DNA of 64,000 bases, from contig NC_020514.1 of NCBI RefSeq assembly GCF_000347635.1, positions 1,240,001 to 1,304,000 of the forward strand. The letters are read 5' to 3'. Source of the DNA: Paraglaciecola psychrophila 170 (GTDB lineage: Bacteria; Pseudomonadota; Gammaproteobacteria; Enterobacterales; Alteromonadaceae). The position numbers and the translations under genes are program-made. Below the pieces are notes generated by a model that saw nothing but the letters and a program-made list of their open reading frames with translations, was not told where the DNA came from and ran no database searches. This document shows, piece by piece, positions 56,357 to 64,000 of the stretch (position 1 is the stretch's first letter; each line of letters starts with the position of its first letter).

Positions 56357-58365
56357 TCAGCCCTGTCGGCGAATAAGCCCCCTGACTAAAAATCGATTTG
56401 GGTTTAAAGCATCCAACAAGTTGCTCGACAGGGGCAACGGCTCATTTAATATCTGACTGACTAATATCTCGGCGCAAAGTGGCGCCGTGGTTAATCCTCT
56501 GGAGCCTAAACCACAGAGCATAAATAAATTATTGTGATTAACAGGTTGCGGGTAATGTTTGGCAGGCAAGGCTTTATATAAGTCTTGATATTGTTCAGAT
56601 TGTATCTTGCTATCGGGTACTGCTCCCACCATAGGTAAATGATCGGGTGTACTGCATCTTATTGCTGCTCGGCCATGTGTTGTGGGCTGAATATCTTTCA
56701 TCCAGTCACATTTCATCATAGCTTGCTGATGCATAGTGAGATTGGTTTGTTGTTCGGATAATCGATAATCGCGGCTTTTATCATCTTTGACATAAGTTGA
56801 CCCCATTGCGTGACAACCTTGCCATGCAGGAGTTAAATATCCTTTATGGCATAAAACTGTAGACAAATCAGCCAGCTGGTTTTGACTGTTAATCGCTTCT
56901 ACTTGGCCTCTGACTAAGCGAAATGGTAGTGCTGACATCTGCTGGAAATCTCCGCTATCACTCCCCGTTGCCATTATCACAATATCGGCGTCAGATTGGC
57001 CACCATTTTGCCAATTGAGTCGCCATGCGCCGTTTTCACGCTCTAATGAGGTAAGTTGTTGATTAATAACGATGCTCGAATCGGCTGCTTTGACTAGCCC
57101 TGCGACTAACTCTGGCAGATTAATCCATCCTCCTTGTGGTATATATAAACCCGGATAGGGTAACTCTAGGTTGGCAATTTTTGTCGCTTGTTGCGCGTCA
57201 ATCCAATGTATTAACGCATCTGGCCATGTCTTATTTGCAATTAATTTGCGATAACGACTGGCTACCTTGTCATTAAACGCTATCTGAAAAGTCCCACACC
57301 ATTGATGGCTATAATGAACACCTTGACTGAGTAACTGGCGATAAAGTTTGCTTGCGTAATTAAAAGACAATGCATGGATTTGACTAGCGTGTCCTGCTTC
57401 TGCATTGAGTTGCGGGTAAAACCCACCTTGGGCATTACCCGAAGCGCCTTGGGCTAAGGCATCGTCTTGACAATAAATTGTTGCTCGTAAACCTCTTTTA
57501 CTCAGTGCGTAGGCACAATTGGCTGCTGCTACCCCTCCACCAATAATGGCAATTTTGGTTTTTTTGTGCAGCGTTGCAGGCATTCGAGCAAAATAGGGTA
57601 ATCGGCTTAGGTTATCTGCTAATTTATCAATTGTTCCCACCAACATATCTTTTTTTGCGACCATGGGCGGGTTGTTTTTGCACCTTAAACCCGGCTTCTC
57701 TTAAGCCTCGTTTGACATGGCCTGCTGCGGTAAAAGTGGCAAAGTGGCATTGATCTTTAGCCAGTAACGCCATGTTTTCAAATAAGCTTTGAGTCCACAT
57801 ATCAGGGTTTTTACTAGGCGAAAAGCCATCAAGAAACCAAGTGTCGATTAGGCCCTGTGGTTTATTTTCAATCTTGGGCAAGACATCATGCACATCACCT
57901 AACCACAAGTCCAAAATAACTTGGCCGCCAAGAAAAGTCAGGCGATGACATCCCTCCACGGAAATCGGGTATTGCTCAAGTAAAGGTTGAGAGTATTTTT
58001 TCTAACTCAGGAAAAAGCGACAGAGCTTTGGTTAAATCGGCATGACTAATAGGAAATTTTTCGATTGAAATAAAGTGCAGTCTAAATTTTGGCGCGTCGC
58101 TTTTTAGATTAAATTCATGTTGATTAAATTCATCAAAGTGCAACATTGTCACCAATACATTAAGCCCAGTGCCAAAGCCTGTTTCTGCTATGACAAACTG
58201 TTTTTCTTGCCATTTTCCCCAACGCTGTAGCAGTTTGTTATTTTTAATAAACACGTGAGTCGTTTCATCGAGCCCCTTAGCATCTGAAAAGTAAAGGTCT
58301 TCAAACTTTGTGGCATAAGGGGTGCCATTTTCATTGAATCGAATGTGGGCGTTGGCAATAGTCAA
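56357..58365 (-). pseudogene. mnmC: bifunctional tRNA wobble-uridine enzyme MnmC, with two single-base homopolymer frameshifts
   Basis: The N-terminal SAM methyltransferase has FVIAETGFGTGLNVLV, then breaks at six Ts (57996-58001, plus strand). With five, ELEKYSQPLLEQYPISVEG is continuous. The middle piece has DTWFLDGFSPSKNPDMW and ends at a second break of seven Ts (57650-57656). With six, GRKKDMLVGTIDKL is continuous. The FAD oxidase half then has IAIIGGGVAAANCAY, GASGNAQGGFYPQL and LCGLGSRGLTTAPL. Corrected, it would be about 668 residues, the normal MnmC size. It converts cmnm5s2U34 to mnm5s2U34. Start is TTG 58365. No other lesion is visible, so sequencing error is possible. Confidence 0.88.
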
Positions 58366-58565
58366 ATTAAATAAACTCTAGGTAGTCATACATACAAAGC
58401 ATTGTGTATTATACATTTTAAGGTATTAGTGATTTCACAACAATCACAGTTATCATTTGCAAGGCTTGGATTTTCTATTTAAGCTAACACGTGTACGCTC
58501 AAAGCAGACCAGTTGGCTGAGCAAAATCATTAGAATGTGGACAAATTTTTCCTGAAGGGTTAATC

Positions 58566-59780
58566 ATGAGAAGAGCGGTAATCACTGGACTAGGCATAGT
58601 ATCCAGTATTGGTAACAATAAAGATGAAGTCACAACCTCTTTAAGGGAAGGGCGTTCGGGCATTACTTTTTCTGAAGAATTTGAACAAGCGGGTATGCGC
58701 AGTCAGGTTTGGGGTAAAGTGAATCTTGATATTAAAGAGCACATTGATCGTAAAATATTGCGCTTTATGGGCGAAGCGGCAGGTTACGCTTACATCGCAA
58801 TGCAACAAGCGATTGAAGATTCAGGCTTGACCGATGACTTGGTTTCAAACGTAAGAACGGGCATTATTGCTGGTTCTGGTGGGGCGTCGTCAAAAAACCA
58901 AGTTGAAGCTATCGACATTTTGCGTGAAAAAGGCGTAAAACGTATTGGGCCATACATGGTAACCCGTTGTATGGGCAGTACCGTATCAGCTTGTTTGGCT
59001 ACTCCTTTTAAAATCAAAGGGGTGAACTACTCGATTAGTTCTGCTTGTTCAACCAGCGCCCACTGCATTGGTAATGCGCTAGAGCAAATTCAATTAGGCA
59101 AACAAGACATTGTTTTTGCTGGTGGTGGTGAAGAATTACATTACACTTTATCAGCAGAGTTTGACGCTATGGGCGCCATGTCAACTAAGTATAACGACGA
59201 CCCAACCAAAGCATCTCGTACCTATGATACCGATCGCGATGGATTTGTTGGTGCTGGCGGCGGCGGTATTGTGGTGGTCGAAGAGCTTGAGCATGCCTTA
59301 GCTCGCGGTGCCAAAATTTATGCTGAAATTGTGGGTTATGGTGCCACATCAGACGGTGCCGATATGGTTGCTCCTTCTGGTGAAGGTGCGGTACGTTGTA
59401 TGCAACAAGCCATGCAAGGCCTAGATAAACCGATTGACTATATCAATACTCACGGCACTTCGACCCCAGTGGGCGACGTGAAAGAGCTATGGGCAATTCG
59501 CGAAGTCTTTGGTGATAAAACGCCGCCACTAAGTGCAACCAAAGCCATGACAGGTCATGCCCTTGGAGCAGCTGGTGTAAACGAAGCGATTTACAGTATT
59601 TTGATGATGGAAAACGATTTTATCGCACCGTCAATCAATATTGAAAACCTAGACGAGCTAGCAAAAGGTATGGACGTAGTCACTGAAACTCGTGAGAGTA
59701 AATTAACCACAGTCATGTCCAATAGCTTTGGTTTTGGTGGCACCAACGCCACTTTGGTAATGCAGAAGTACCAGGGATAG
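58566..59780 (+). CDS. fabB: 3-oxoacyl-[acyl-carrier-protein] synthase I
   Basis: 404 residues, FabB length. The catalytic triad is Cys161 ([11 protein letters not shown]), His296 ([11 protein letters not shown]) and His331 (TGHALGAAG). It elongates acyl-ACP and is required for unsaturated fatty acids. A GAAGGG site precedes the ATG. It is divergent from mnmC across 200 bp, as in E. coli. A strong terminator follows. Confidence 0.96.
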   Translation: MRRAVITGLGIVSSIGNNKDEVTTSLREGRSGITFSEEFEQAGMRSQVWGKVNLDIKEHIDRKILRFMGEAAGYAYIAMQQAIEDSGLTDDLVSNVRTGIIAGSGGASSKNQVEAIDILREKGVKRIGPYMVTRCMGSTVSACLATPFKIKGVNYSISSACSTSAHCIGNALEQIQLGKQDIVFAGGGEELHYTLSAEFDAMGAMSTKYNDDPTKASRTYDTDRDGFVGAGGGGIVVVEELEHALARGAKIYAEIVGYGATSDGADMVAPSGEGAVRCMQQAMQGLDKPIDYINTHGTSTPVGDVKELWAIREVFGDKTPPLSATKAMTGHALGAAGVNEAIYSILMMENDFIAPSINIENLDELAKGMDVVTETRESKLTTVMSNSFGFGGTNATLVMQKYQG

Positions 59781-59824
59781 TTAAAACCTTAAACATTGGG
59801 TTTACCAAGCTTAAAATGATTAAC

Positions 59825-59856
59825 AATACCGCTCACTAAAAAGAGCGGTATTTTTT
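59825..59856 (+). terminator. intrinsic terminator after fabB
   Basis: AATACCGCTC/GAGCGGTATT, perfect 10-bp stem with an eight-base loop, then Ts. Confidence 0.9.
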
Positions 59857-59980
59857 AATTATTGTTCAGACAATACAGCACAAACATTAGCTATGCTGCT
59901 TTTATCAGCAGTTAGCGCTTATTTAGAAAACATAGCTTGCTTAGTCGAACCATAGCGGCTATCTTGCCGCTTGAATCGGA

Positions 59981-60057
<77 letters not shown>

Positions 60058-60115
60058 ACCGATTCTTTAAAAACATCAAAAACACAATCGCCCTTCGGCT
60101 CGCTCTTATTATCCG

Positions 60116-60254
60116 CGAAAGGTCGTAGGTTCAAATCCAGCTCCGCACCAATTCCGATCTTTAAAACATCAAAAACATCAAAAACACAATCGCCCTTCGG
60201 CTCGCTCTTATTATCCGCGAAAGGACGTAGGTTTAAATCCTGCTCCCGCAACCA
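60116..60254 (+). repeat. two degenerate copies of the tRNA-fMet 3' half with shared spacer
   Basis: The tRNA 3' half recurs at 60116-60150 and 60215-60254. The first has lost bases in the acceptor stem (CCAGCTCCGCACCA). The second has GGACGTAGG and a TTTAAATCC T-loop, keeping CTGCTCCCGCAACCA. A nearly identical spacer (CACAATCGCCCTTCGGCTCG and surrounds) follows the true tRNA at 60061-60115 and the first copy at 60160-60214. No 5' half or anticodon is present, so these are not tRNAs. Confidence 0.9.
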
Positions 60255-60317
60255 ACCGATTCTCCAATTTATTTTTTTCAACAGATATCAAAAGCATCAT
60301 CGATTTTGTGTTCGCTG

Positions 60318-60743
60318 TTATAACCCTTGTTCGGGCAGTATCCATTGATTATTTTGGTCTTTAATAAATTGAGTCTTCTGCTCTACCATGGATAAATCTA
60401 ACCCAATATAATAGTCGGGATTATCACCGATCCATTTTAGGTTTATGTCATCATCACTAAAGGTCACCTTCAACAAAAATAACTTTTTGGCACTCTCACC
60501 CTTATAAAGCTCATTGGCGTAGTAATGGATAAGGGACAATTTAGAAAAATGAATGTAGCCTTCTTTGGCAAAGTTCAAAGGTGTATACACATTATCTTTG
60601 GTTAAGGTCGCTAATTCTTGTTCGCTTACAATGTGATATAAGGTAGTGCCCGCTAAGCTTGCAGTGCTCAATAAAAAACTTAACAGTACACAGCCTCTCA
60701 CTAATAGCCGTTTTAGACTTATAATCAAGTTAAAATTCTCCAA
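60318..60743 (-). CDS. DUF952-family exported protein, paralogue 2
   Basis: 141 residues. An N-terminal signal (LLVRGCVLLSFLLSTASLAG) precedes a DUF952 core: TTLYHIVSEQELATL, YTPLNFAKEGYIHFSKLSLI, and a final IKDQNNQWILPEQGL. Function of the family is unknown; it resembles ADP-ribosyltransferase-like or small beta-alpha folds in size only. It lies 12 bases downstream of a second DUF952 gene, so they are a tandem pair. Confidence 0.75.
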   Translation of the reverse strand: MENFNLIISLKRLLVRGCVLLSFLLSTASLAGTTLYHIVSEQELATLTKDNVYTPLNFAKEGYIHFSKLSLIHYYANELYKGESAKKLFLLKVTFSDDDINLKWIGDNPDYYIGLDLSMVEQKTQFIKDQNNQWILPEQGL

Positions 60744-60755
60744 TAATGTTGCACA

Positions 60756-61268
60756 TCACATATCTTCAATGATGTTAGATACAGATAAAAATGTACCGTC
60801 GTCTGCCCTTGATACGGTATGTACTTGCATCACTGCTGATGGGTTAATGCCGCCTAATATATGAGGGAAAAGCTCGCTGTCGGTCCCCGGAAAATCAGGC
60901 TGTTTGTCACCTACGGGCTCAGTACCTTCAAATATAGTTTTTACTCCGGTAGCAATCAACGTGTCGACTGACATCCTCAGACATAACCAATCTCCCACCA
61001 CATCTTTATAAAAATGATTACCGATAATCAGTAAAAAATCTGGGTTAGCCGTGGCGTGAGTGAATTCGTCTTGGCTATAAGTAGGTGGGTAATAAGTGCT
61101 CTTGTCAGCCAGAGTTTTTTCCCATAATTCTTTTTGTACAAGATGGAATATATAAGGGTATTTTGTGGTGTACTCGCTCGCTTTATCCTCTTTAGCTGCA
61201 AAAGCGGGTGATTGAAATAACATCGTAAAAATTGATATCAATGTACTGATTAAAATGATTTTCTTCAT
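60756..61268 (-). CDS. DUF952-family exported protein, paralogue 1
   Basis: 170 residues with a signal peptide (ILISTLISIFTMLFQSPAFAA). The core follows DUF952: YIFHLVQKELWEKTLADKST, then DEFTHATANPDFLLIIGNHF and the hallmark FPHILGGINPSAVMQVHTV. It is first in the pair with the next gene. DUF952 proteins are normally cytoplasmic; both here carry export signals, which is unusual. Role unknown. Confidence 0.8.
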   Translation of the reverse strand: MKKIILISTLISIFTMLFQSPAFAAKEDKASEYTTKYPYIFHLVQKELWEKTLADKSTYYPPTYSQDEFTHATANPDFLLIIGNHFYKDVVGDWLCLRMSVDTLIATGVKTIFEGTEPVGDKQPDFPGTDSELFPHILGGINPSAVMQVHTVSRADDGTFLSVSNIIEDM

Positions 61269-61736
61269 ACTTTATAGTTACTCTAATTGCTCAAGGTCTT
61301 TAAGCAAAATATATATATAAAAACCTAATGTCAAAGTTTACTTTATGAAGTGTTTGCCATGCTTTTTTTTGGTGCAAATCACTCGTTTAAAAAATGTAAA
61401 TGCACCAAAAATAATGTTAGAAATGTTATTTTTGACCCTTTATGATGCACAGCGTAAATCTCTAAATGGTTAACTGGGGTCAAAAACTGGGTCGGAGTAA
61501 ACTTAAATTCCTGAATTAATAGAAGGTAAGTATTTTTGTTTTTAAGCAATGAAGTAGGTCAGTTTTAGACTGTCGTTGAGACGACTCTTTTGCTGCGGTT
61601 TGGACATCAAAAATCAAAGACCTGACCTGTGGTTTCAAAAGTCAACAATGACGTCTTAAATACCCTTTGATTACCGAAGCACCGCGTTCACATAAGGGCT
61701 AGACAGCACAAATGTGAAAGTATGAGCGGCTGGCGC
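61269..61736. other. intergenic with palindromic elements
   Basis: 468 bp without genes. Perfect 10-bp inverted arms occur twice: TTTTGGTGCA/TGCACCAAAA (61367-61376 and 61401-61410) and TTTTTGACCC/GGGTCAAAAA (61429-61438 and 61477-61486). AGACCTGACC at 61619-61628 matches the large palindrome at 63865-63912. Confidence 0.6.
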
Positions 61737-62492
61737 TTACTTGTCCTTGCTGCTCACCAGTAAATCTTTAGCCTGATTTATTTTTGTTGCCAGATAATTG
61801 CTTCCACCCTTATCGGGGTGGAGCTTCAGCATCAGTTTACGGTGAGCGGCAATGATCTCTTCCTCTGTTGCATTATTATCAAGGCCCAGTACTGCATAAG
61901 CTTCAATGACAGTCATCTCAGTGTTGTCGCTTTCGCGAGCGTTTTGCCCGCTCTCTTGAGAACCACTCTCTGCATTGGCCGCTTCGCGCCAGTCAGTACC
62001 GTATTTACGATCAAGATAGGTGGCCAAAATCTCAGTAGAATCCGGATATTGCTTGCCCGCTAGGATATACAGAGAAATTAAATCTGGCAGCTCAAATTCA
62101 GACAGATATTTACCCTCGCTAACAGTGTCCAATAATTCACCATCTATTTCACCACTTTCGTGATCAAGTGTCATTTTGAGTAAACTGGTTTCAACGGTAG
62201 AATTCTTAGACGAACCTGCACTCTGTTTAGCTTTCTGGAAAAGGCCTTGAAAAAGCGGAAAGTAACGTAAAAAGGGAAACAATCGCTTAGCAAATACAAT
62301 TAAACCTGTTCCCAGTGCTGCCAAAATATAAAGCTTTCCAGTGACCGTTAGCAAAATCAGCCCCGCGATAAAAGCCAGCACGCCGGCTTTCGCACCGGCT
62401 TTTTTTCTTTGTTCCTGTTTCAGGGTTTGAATATATCCCACTGTGATATAGCCGATGATGACAACCGCTATTAAAGCGACAAATACTAACAT
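61737..62492 (-). CDS. membrane protein with C-terminal J-domain
   Basis: 251 residues. Membrane helices lie at about 2-22 and 36-66. A variable acidic middle (about 95-180) leads to a short C-terminal J-domain: MTVIEAYAVLGLDNNATEEE, then HRKLMLKLHPDKGG with the HPD triad. J-domain at the C-terminus with an N-terminal anchor resembles TIM14/DjlA-like co-chaperones rather than DnaJ. It should recruit DnaK to the inner membrane. The next gene on the strand, upstream, encodes a VWA protein. Confidence 0.87.
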   Translation of the reverse strand: MLVFVALIAVVIIGYITVGYIQTLKQEQRKKAGAKAGVLAFIAGLILLTVTGKLYILAALGTGLIVFAKRLFPFLRYFPLFQGLFQKAKQSAGSSKNSTVETSLLKMTLDHESGEIDGELLDTVSEGKYLSEFELPDLISLYILAGKQYPDSTEILATYLDRKYGTDWREAANAESGSQESGQNARESDNTEMTVIEAYAVLGLDNNATEEEIIAAHRKLMLKLHPDKGGSNYLATKINQAKDLLVSSKDK

Positions 62493-62606
62493 AGAGTTTT
62501 CACTTATTTGAGTTACCCATTAAGCCGCAAAGCCAATCATGCTTTAATTTACGGTGTGATTATTTTCGTGGAAACAGTTGAATTATTCACGGCTATTTAA
62601 TCATGA

Positions 62607-63305
62607 TTATTTTAGCTGCTGCAATAACCGGCGTACGTTCGTATCCTTACTCAATAAATGACTTTCCAGGGCAGGTTTACCGCCCGCTGCATATACCGCA
62701 ACCGCCGATAAGAGCTGACCTAACTGTTTGGCACTGCCTTGATCAAACTGGCAATGTGCGCCGCCACTCAATGTCGCTAGCTGTGAGAATATACTGCCAA
62801 CCTTTGAATTTTTTCCTTCCTGAAAAATAAATAAAGGTAGGTTTAGTATTCCCAACTGCCCTGCTAATGCGCCAAGTGAATCCGGGTTTTCTTCGACACA
62901 ATCACCCACAAATACCAGCGCGTTTACTTTACTGGTGCGAGTCTCACGCACTGCATGTGTGAGTACTTTGGCAATCTGGGTTTGTCCAGCTAGGCATCGC
63001 ACCGAAAGTAAGGCTTGTTTGATGTCATCCGCGCTGCGTGTCCAAGGAAGCGCTGTAAAGTCTCCCATTCCCCGGTAATAACAAAGCTGCACATTCAGTG
63101 TACTCACCTTATATGCTTCTACAAACATAGCCGCATGATTTTGACTCGCCATATCCCAGCAGTGCTCACGACTTGCTGTGGCATCCATTGCAAATATTAA
63201 TCTGCCCTTGTCCACACCAGTGACCAGCGGTGTATTTTTGACTTTACCAAGAAATGCCTGAACATCTTGGGCGCTCGACTTTTTAACAGGGAGCTTTGAG
63301 GTCAT
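62607..63305 (-). CDS. von Willebrand factor A-domain protein
   Basis: 232 residues from ATG 63305 (AGGAG five bases upstream). The VWA fold begins RLIFAMDATASREHCWDMAS, where DATAS is a degenerate MIDAS (DxSxS becomes DxTxS). Later elements are TQIAKVLTHAVRETR and ALVFVGDCVEENPD. No signal peptide. VWA proteins mediate metal-dependent protein contacts, often with AAA+ partners, but none is seen here. It lies 114 bases upstream of the J-domain gene on the same strand, a plausible functional pair. Confidence 0.82.
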   Translation of the reverse strand: MTSKLPVKKSSAQDVQAFLGKVKNTPLVTGVDKGRLIFAMDATASREHCWDMASQNHAAMFVEAYKVSTLNVQLCYYRGMGDFTALPWTRSADDIKQALLSVRCLAGQTQIAKVLTHAVRETRTSKVNALVFVGDCVEENPDSLGALAGQLGILNLPLFIFQEGKNSKVGSIFSQLATLSGGAHCQFDQGSAKQLGQLLSAVAVYAAGGKPALESHLLSKDTNVRRLLQQLK

Positions 63306-64000
63306 GTAATTCTCCTGTTTTATTAAACCCAAAGTAAAAATAAATTCAATATTTGGCTAAAGACTTAATAAGCAATGAATAAGATAAAAACACTGATACC
63401 ACGACATTAATATCACAATATTAATGTCGCCCATAATAAGTACAGTATGTCAGCTCTGTCGGATCTGTTGTTATTAGTATATCAACAGATCTAAAAATAC
63501 AGAGATTGCTTGAACAAGTGTTGACGTTTTATGGATATGAATAGTTATGGCAAGTGATTTGGAGTTGGTACACCTTGGATTTAATCGGTTATAGCCATCG
63601 TCACTTGTGTATGGTGATTTGGTGATTAAATTCTTAATCTGATTTCTGTTTTTCAACGAACCTGACACCGCAGGTTCCAACTAAAACTGGTAAGGTAAAA
63701 CTGCAGGGTCAACTTAAATTAACATTCTGGGCTATGGGCTATACTTCAATTTCGTTAATTTACATGGATGTAAATAAATGGCTAGATTACTTCGGTCAGC
63801 CCGGTAAATGTTCCTCAACATATTATTCTAAGGGGAATAATCGCCAAGCATGCTTCGCCCGCGATTAGGGTCAGGTCTTGAATTTTGTGCAAAATACAAG
63901 ACCTGACCCTAAGGTGCTGAGGTGCATTACTGACTAGACACATTATTGTCTTGAGTTTTTCCTAGCGCCCTTAATTTTTTATCAACACTTCTGCTATACA
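63306..64000. other. non-coding right end
   Basis: About 695 bp with no gene I can support; short frames lack starts and family resemblance. The main feature is the palindrome at 63865-63912. Confidence 0.5.
63865..63912. repeat. 48-bp near-perfect palindrome, REP-like
   Basis: Perfect 16-bp arms TTAGGGTCAGGTCTTG (63865-63880) and CAAGACCTGACCCTAA (63897-63912). The inner arms ATTTTG/CAAAAT also pair around TG, so only one A-A mismatch breaks the hairpin. The same GACCTGACC core occurs near 61619. No gene or U-tract flanks it, so it is more like a mobile palindromic repeat than a terminator. Confidence 0.85.

Noticed and set aside
60116..60254. Two additional tRNA genes
   Set aside because: Only 3' halves are present; no D-arm or anticodon arm, and one acceptor end is damaged.
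63474..63680. Minus-strand frame of 68 codons
   Set aside because: No ribosome site, low-complexity composition and no recognisable domain.

Overview
The window looks like chromosome from a low-G+C marine gammaproteobacterium of the Alteromonas/Glaciecola/Paraglaciecola type. This is inferred from gene order and protein style, not from a search. Supporting features are the glnA - DUF4124 - glnL - glnG block, the epmC - NAD-kinase-like - yfcL - mnmC - fabB block, several large TonB-dependent receptors, RraB, a bacterial RIO1-type kinase and an initiator tRNA.

Layout. 0-1.6 kb: broken membrane diguanylate cyclase. 1.6-5.6 kb: small zinc-ribbon, glyoxalase-fold and DUF4199 genes, then glnK-amtB facing lspA. 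5.6-10 kb: a gene graveyard holding a PKHD hydroxylase/catecholate-receptor remnant, a HopJ-family gene, a LysR remnant and a GST remnant. 10-14 kb: Tat-exported class V aminotransferase divergent from a TonB receptor. 14.3-15.9 kb: dead Aer-like chemoreceptor. 16.2-20.5 kb: two complete tandem copies of typA/bipA, each with the same terminator. 20.6-25.6 kb: nitrogen control genes, with a candidate sigma-54 promoter and NtrC site before glnA. 25.6-29 kb: dead solute-binding protein, HPt/HD-GYP protein, acyltransferase and rraB. 29-34.8 kb: TonB receptor followed by two phosphatase-type enzymes and an esterase. 34.9-41.3 kb: dapD, a calcium-binding FG-GAP protein, a DUF885-like lipoprotein peptidase and the RIO kinase.

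41.7-50.6 kb is the accessory part. It has an acyl-CoA synthetase stub, an in-frame alpha/beta-hydrolase::TonB-receptor open reading frame, a TetR regulator with a perfect 18-bp palindrome, an IS200/Y1 (RAYT-like) transposase surrounded by repeated ends, an IS91 remnant, and a degenerate repeat on either side. 51-63.3 kb returns to core genes: retropepsin-like protease, thioesterase, CBM9-like protein, epmC to fabB, the fMet tRNA with duplicated 3' halves, two DUF952 paralogues, a J-domain membrane protein and a VWA protein. A near-perfect REP-like palindrome lies close to the right end.

A recurring theme is gene breakage of two kinds. One group has true decay (stops, internal deletions, missing ends). 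The other group (alkaline-phosphatase-like gene, esterase, mnmC twice, diguanylate cyclase) is broken only by single-base length changes in homopolymer runs, and changing one base restores the family sequence exactly. The second group may be sequencing errors or slippage. I found no CRISPR array, prophage or recognisable defence system.
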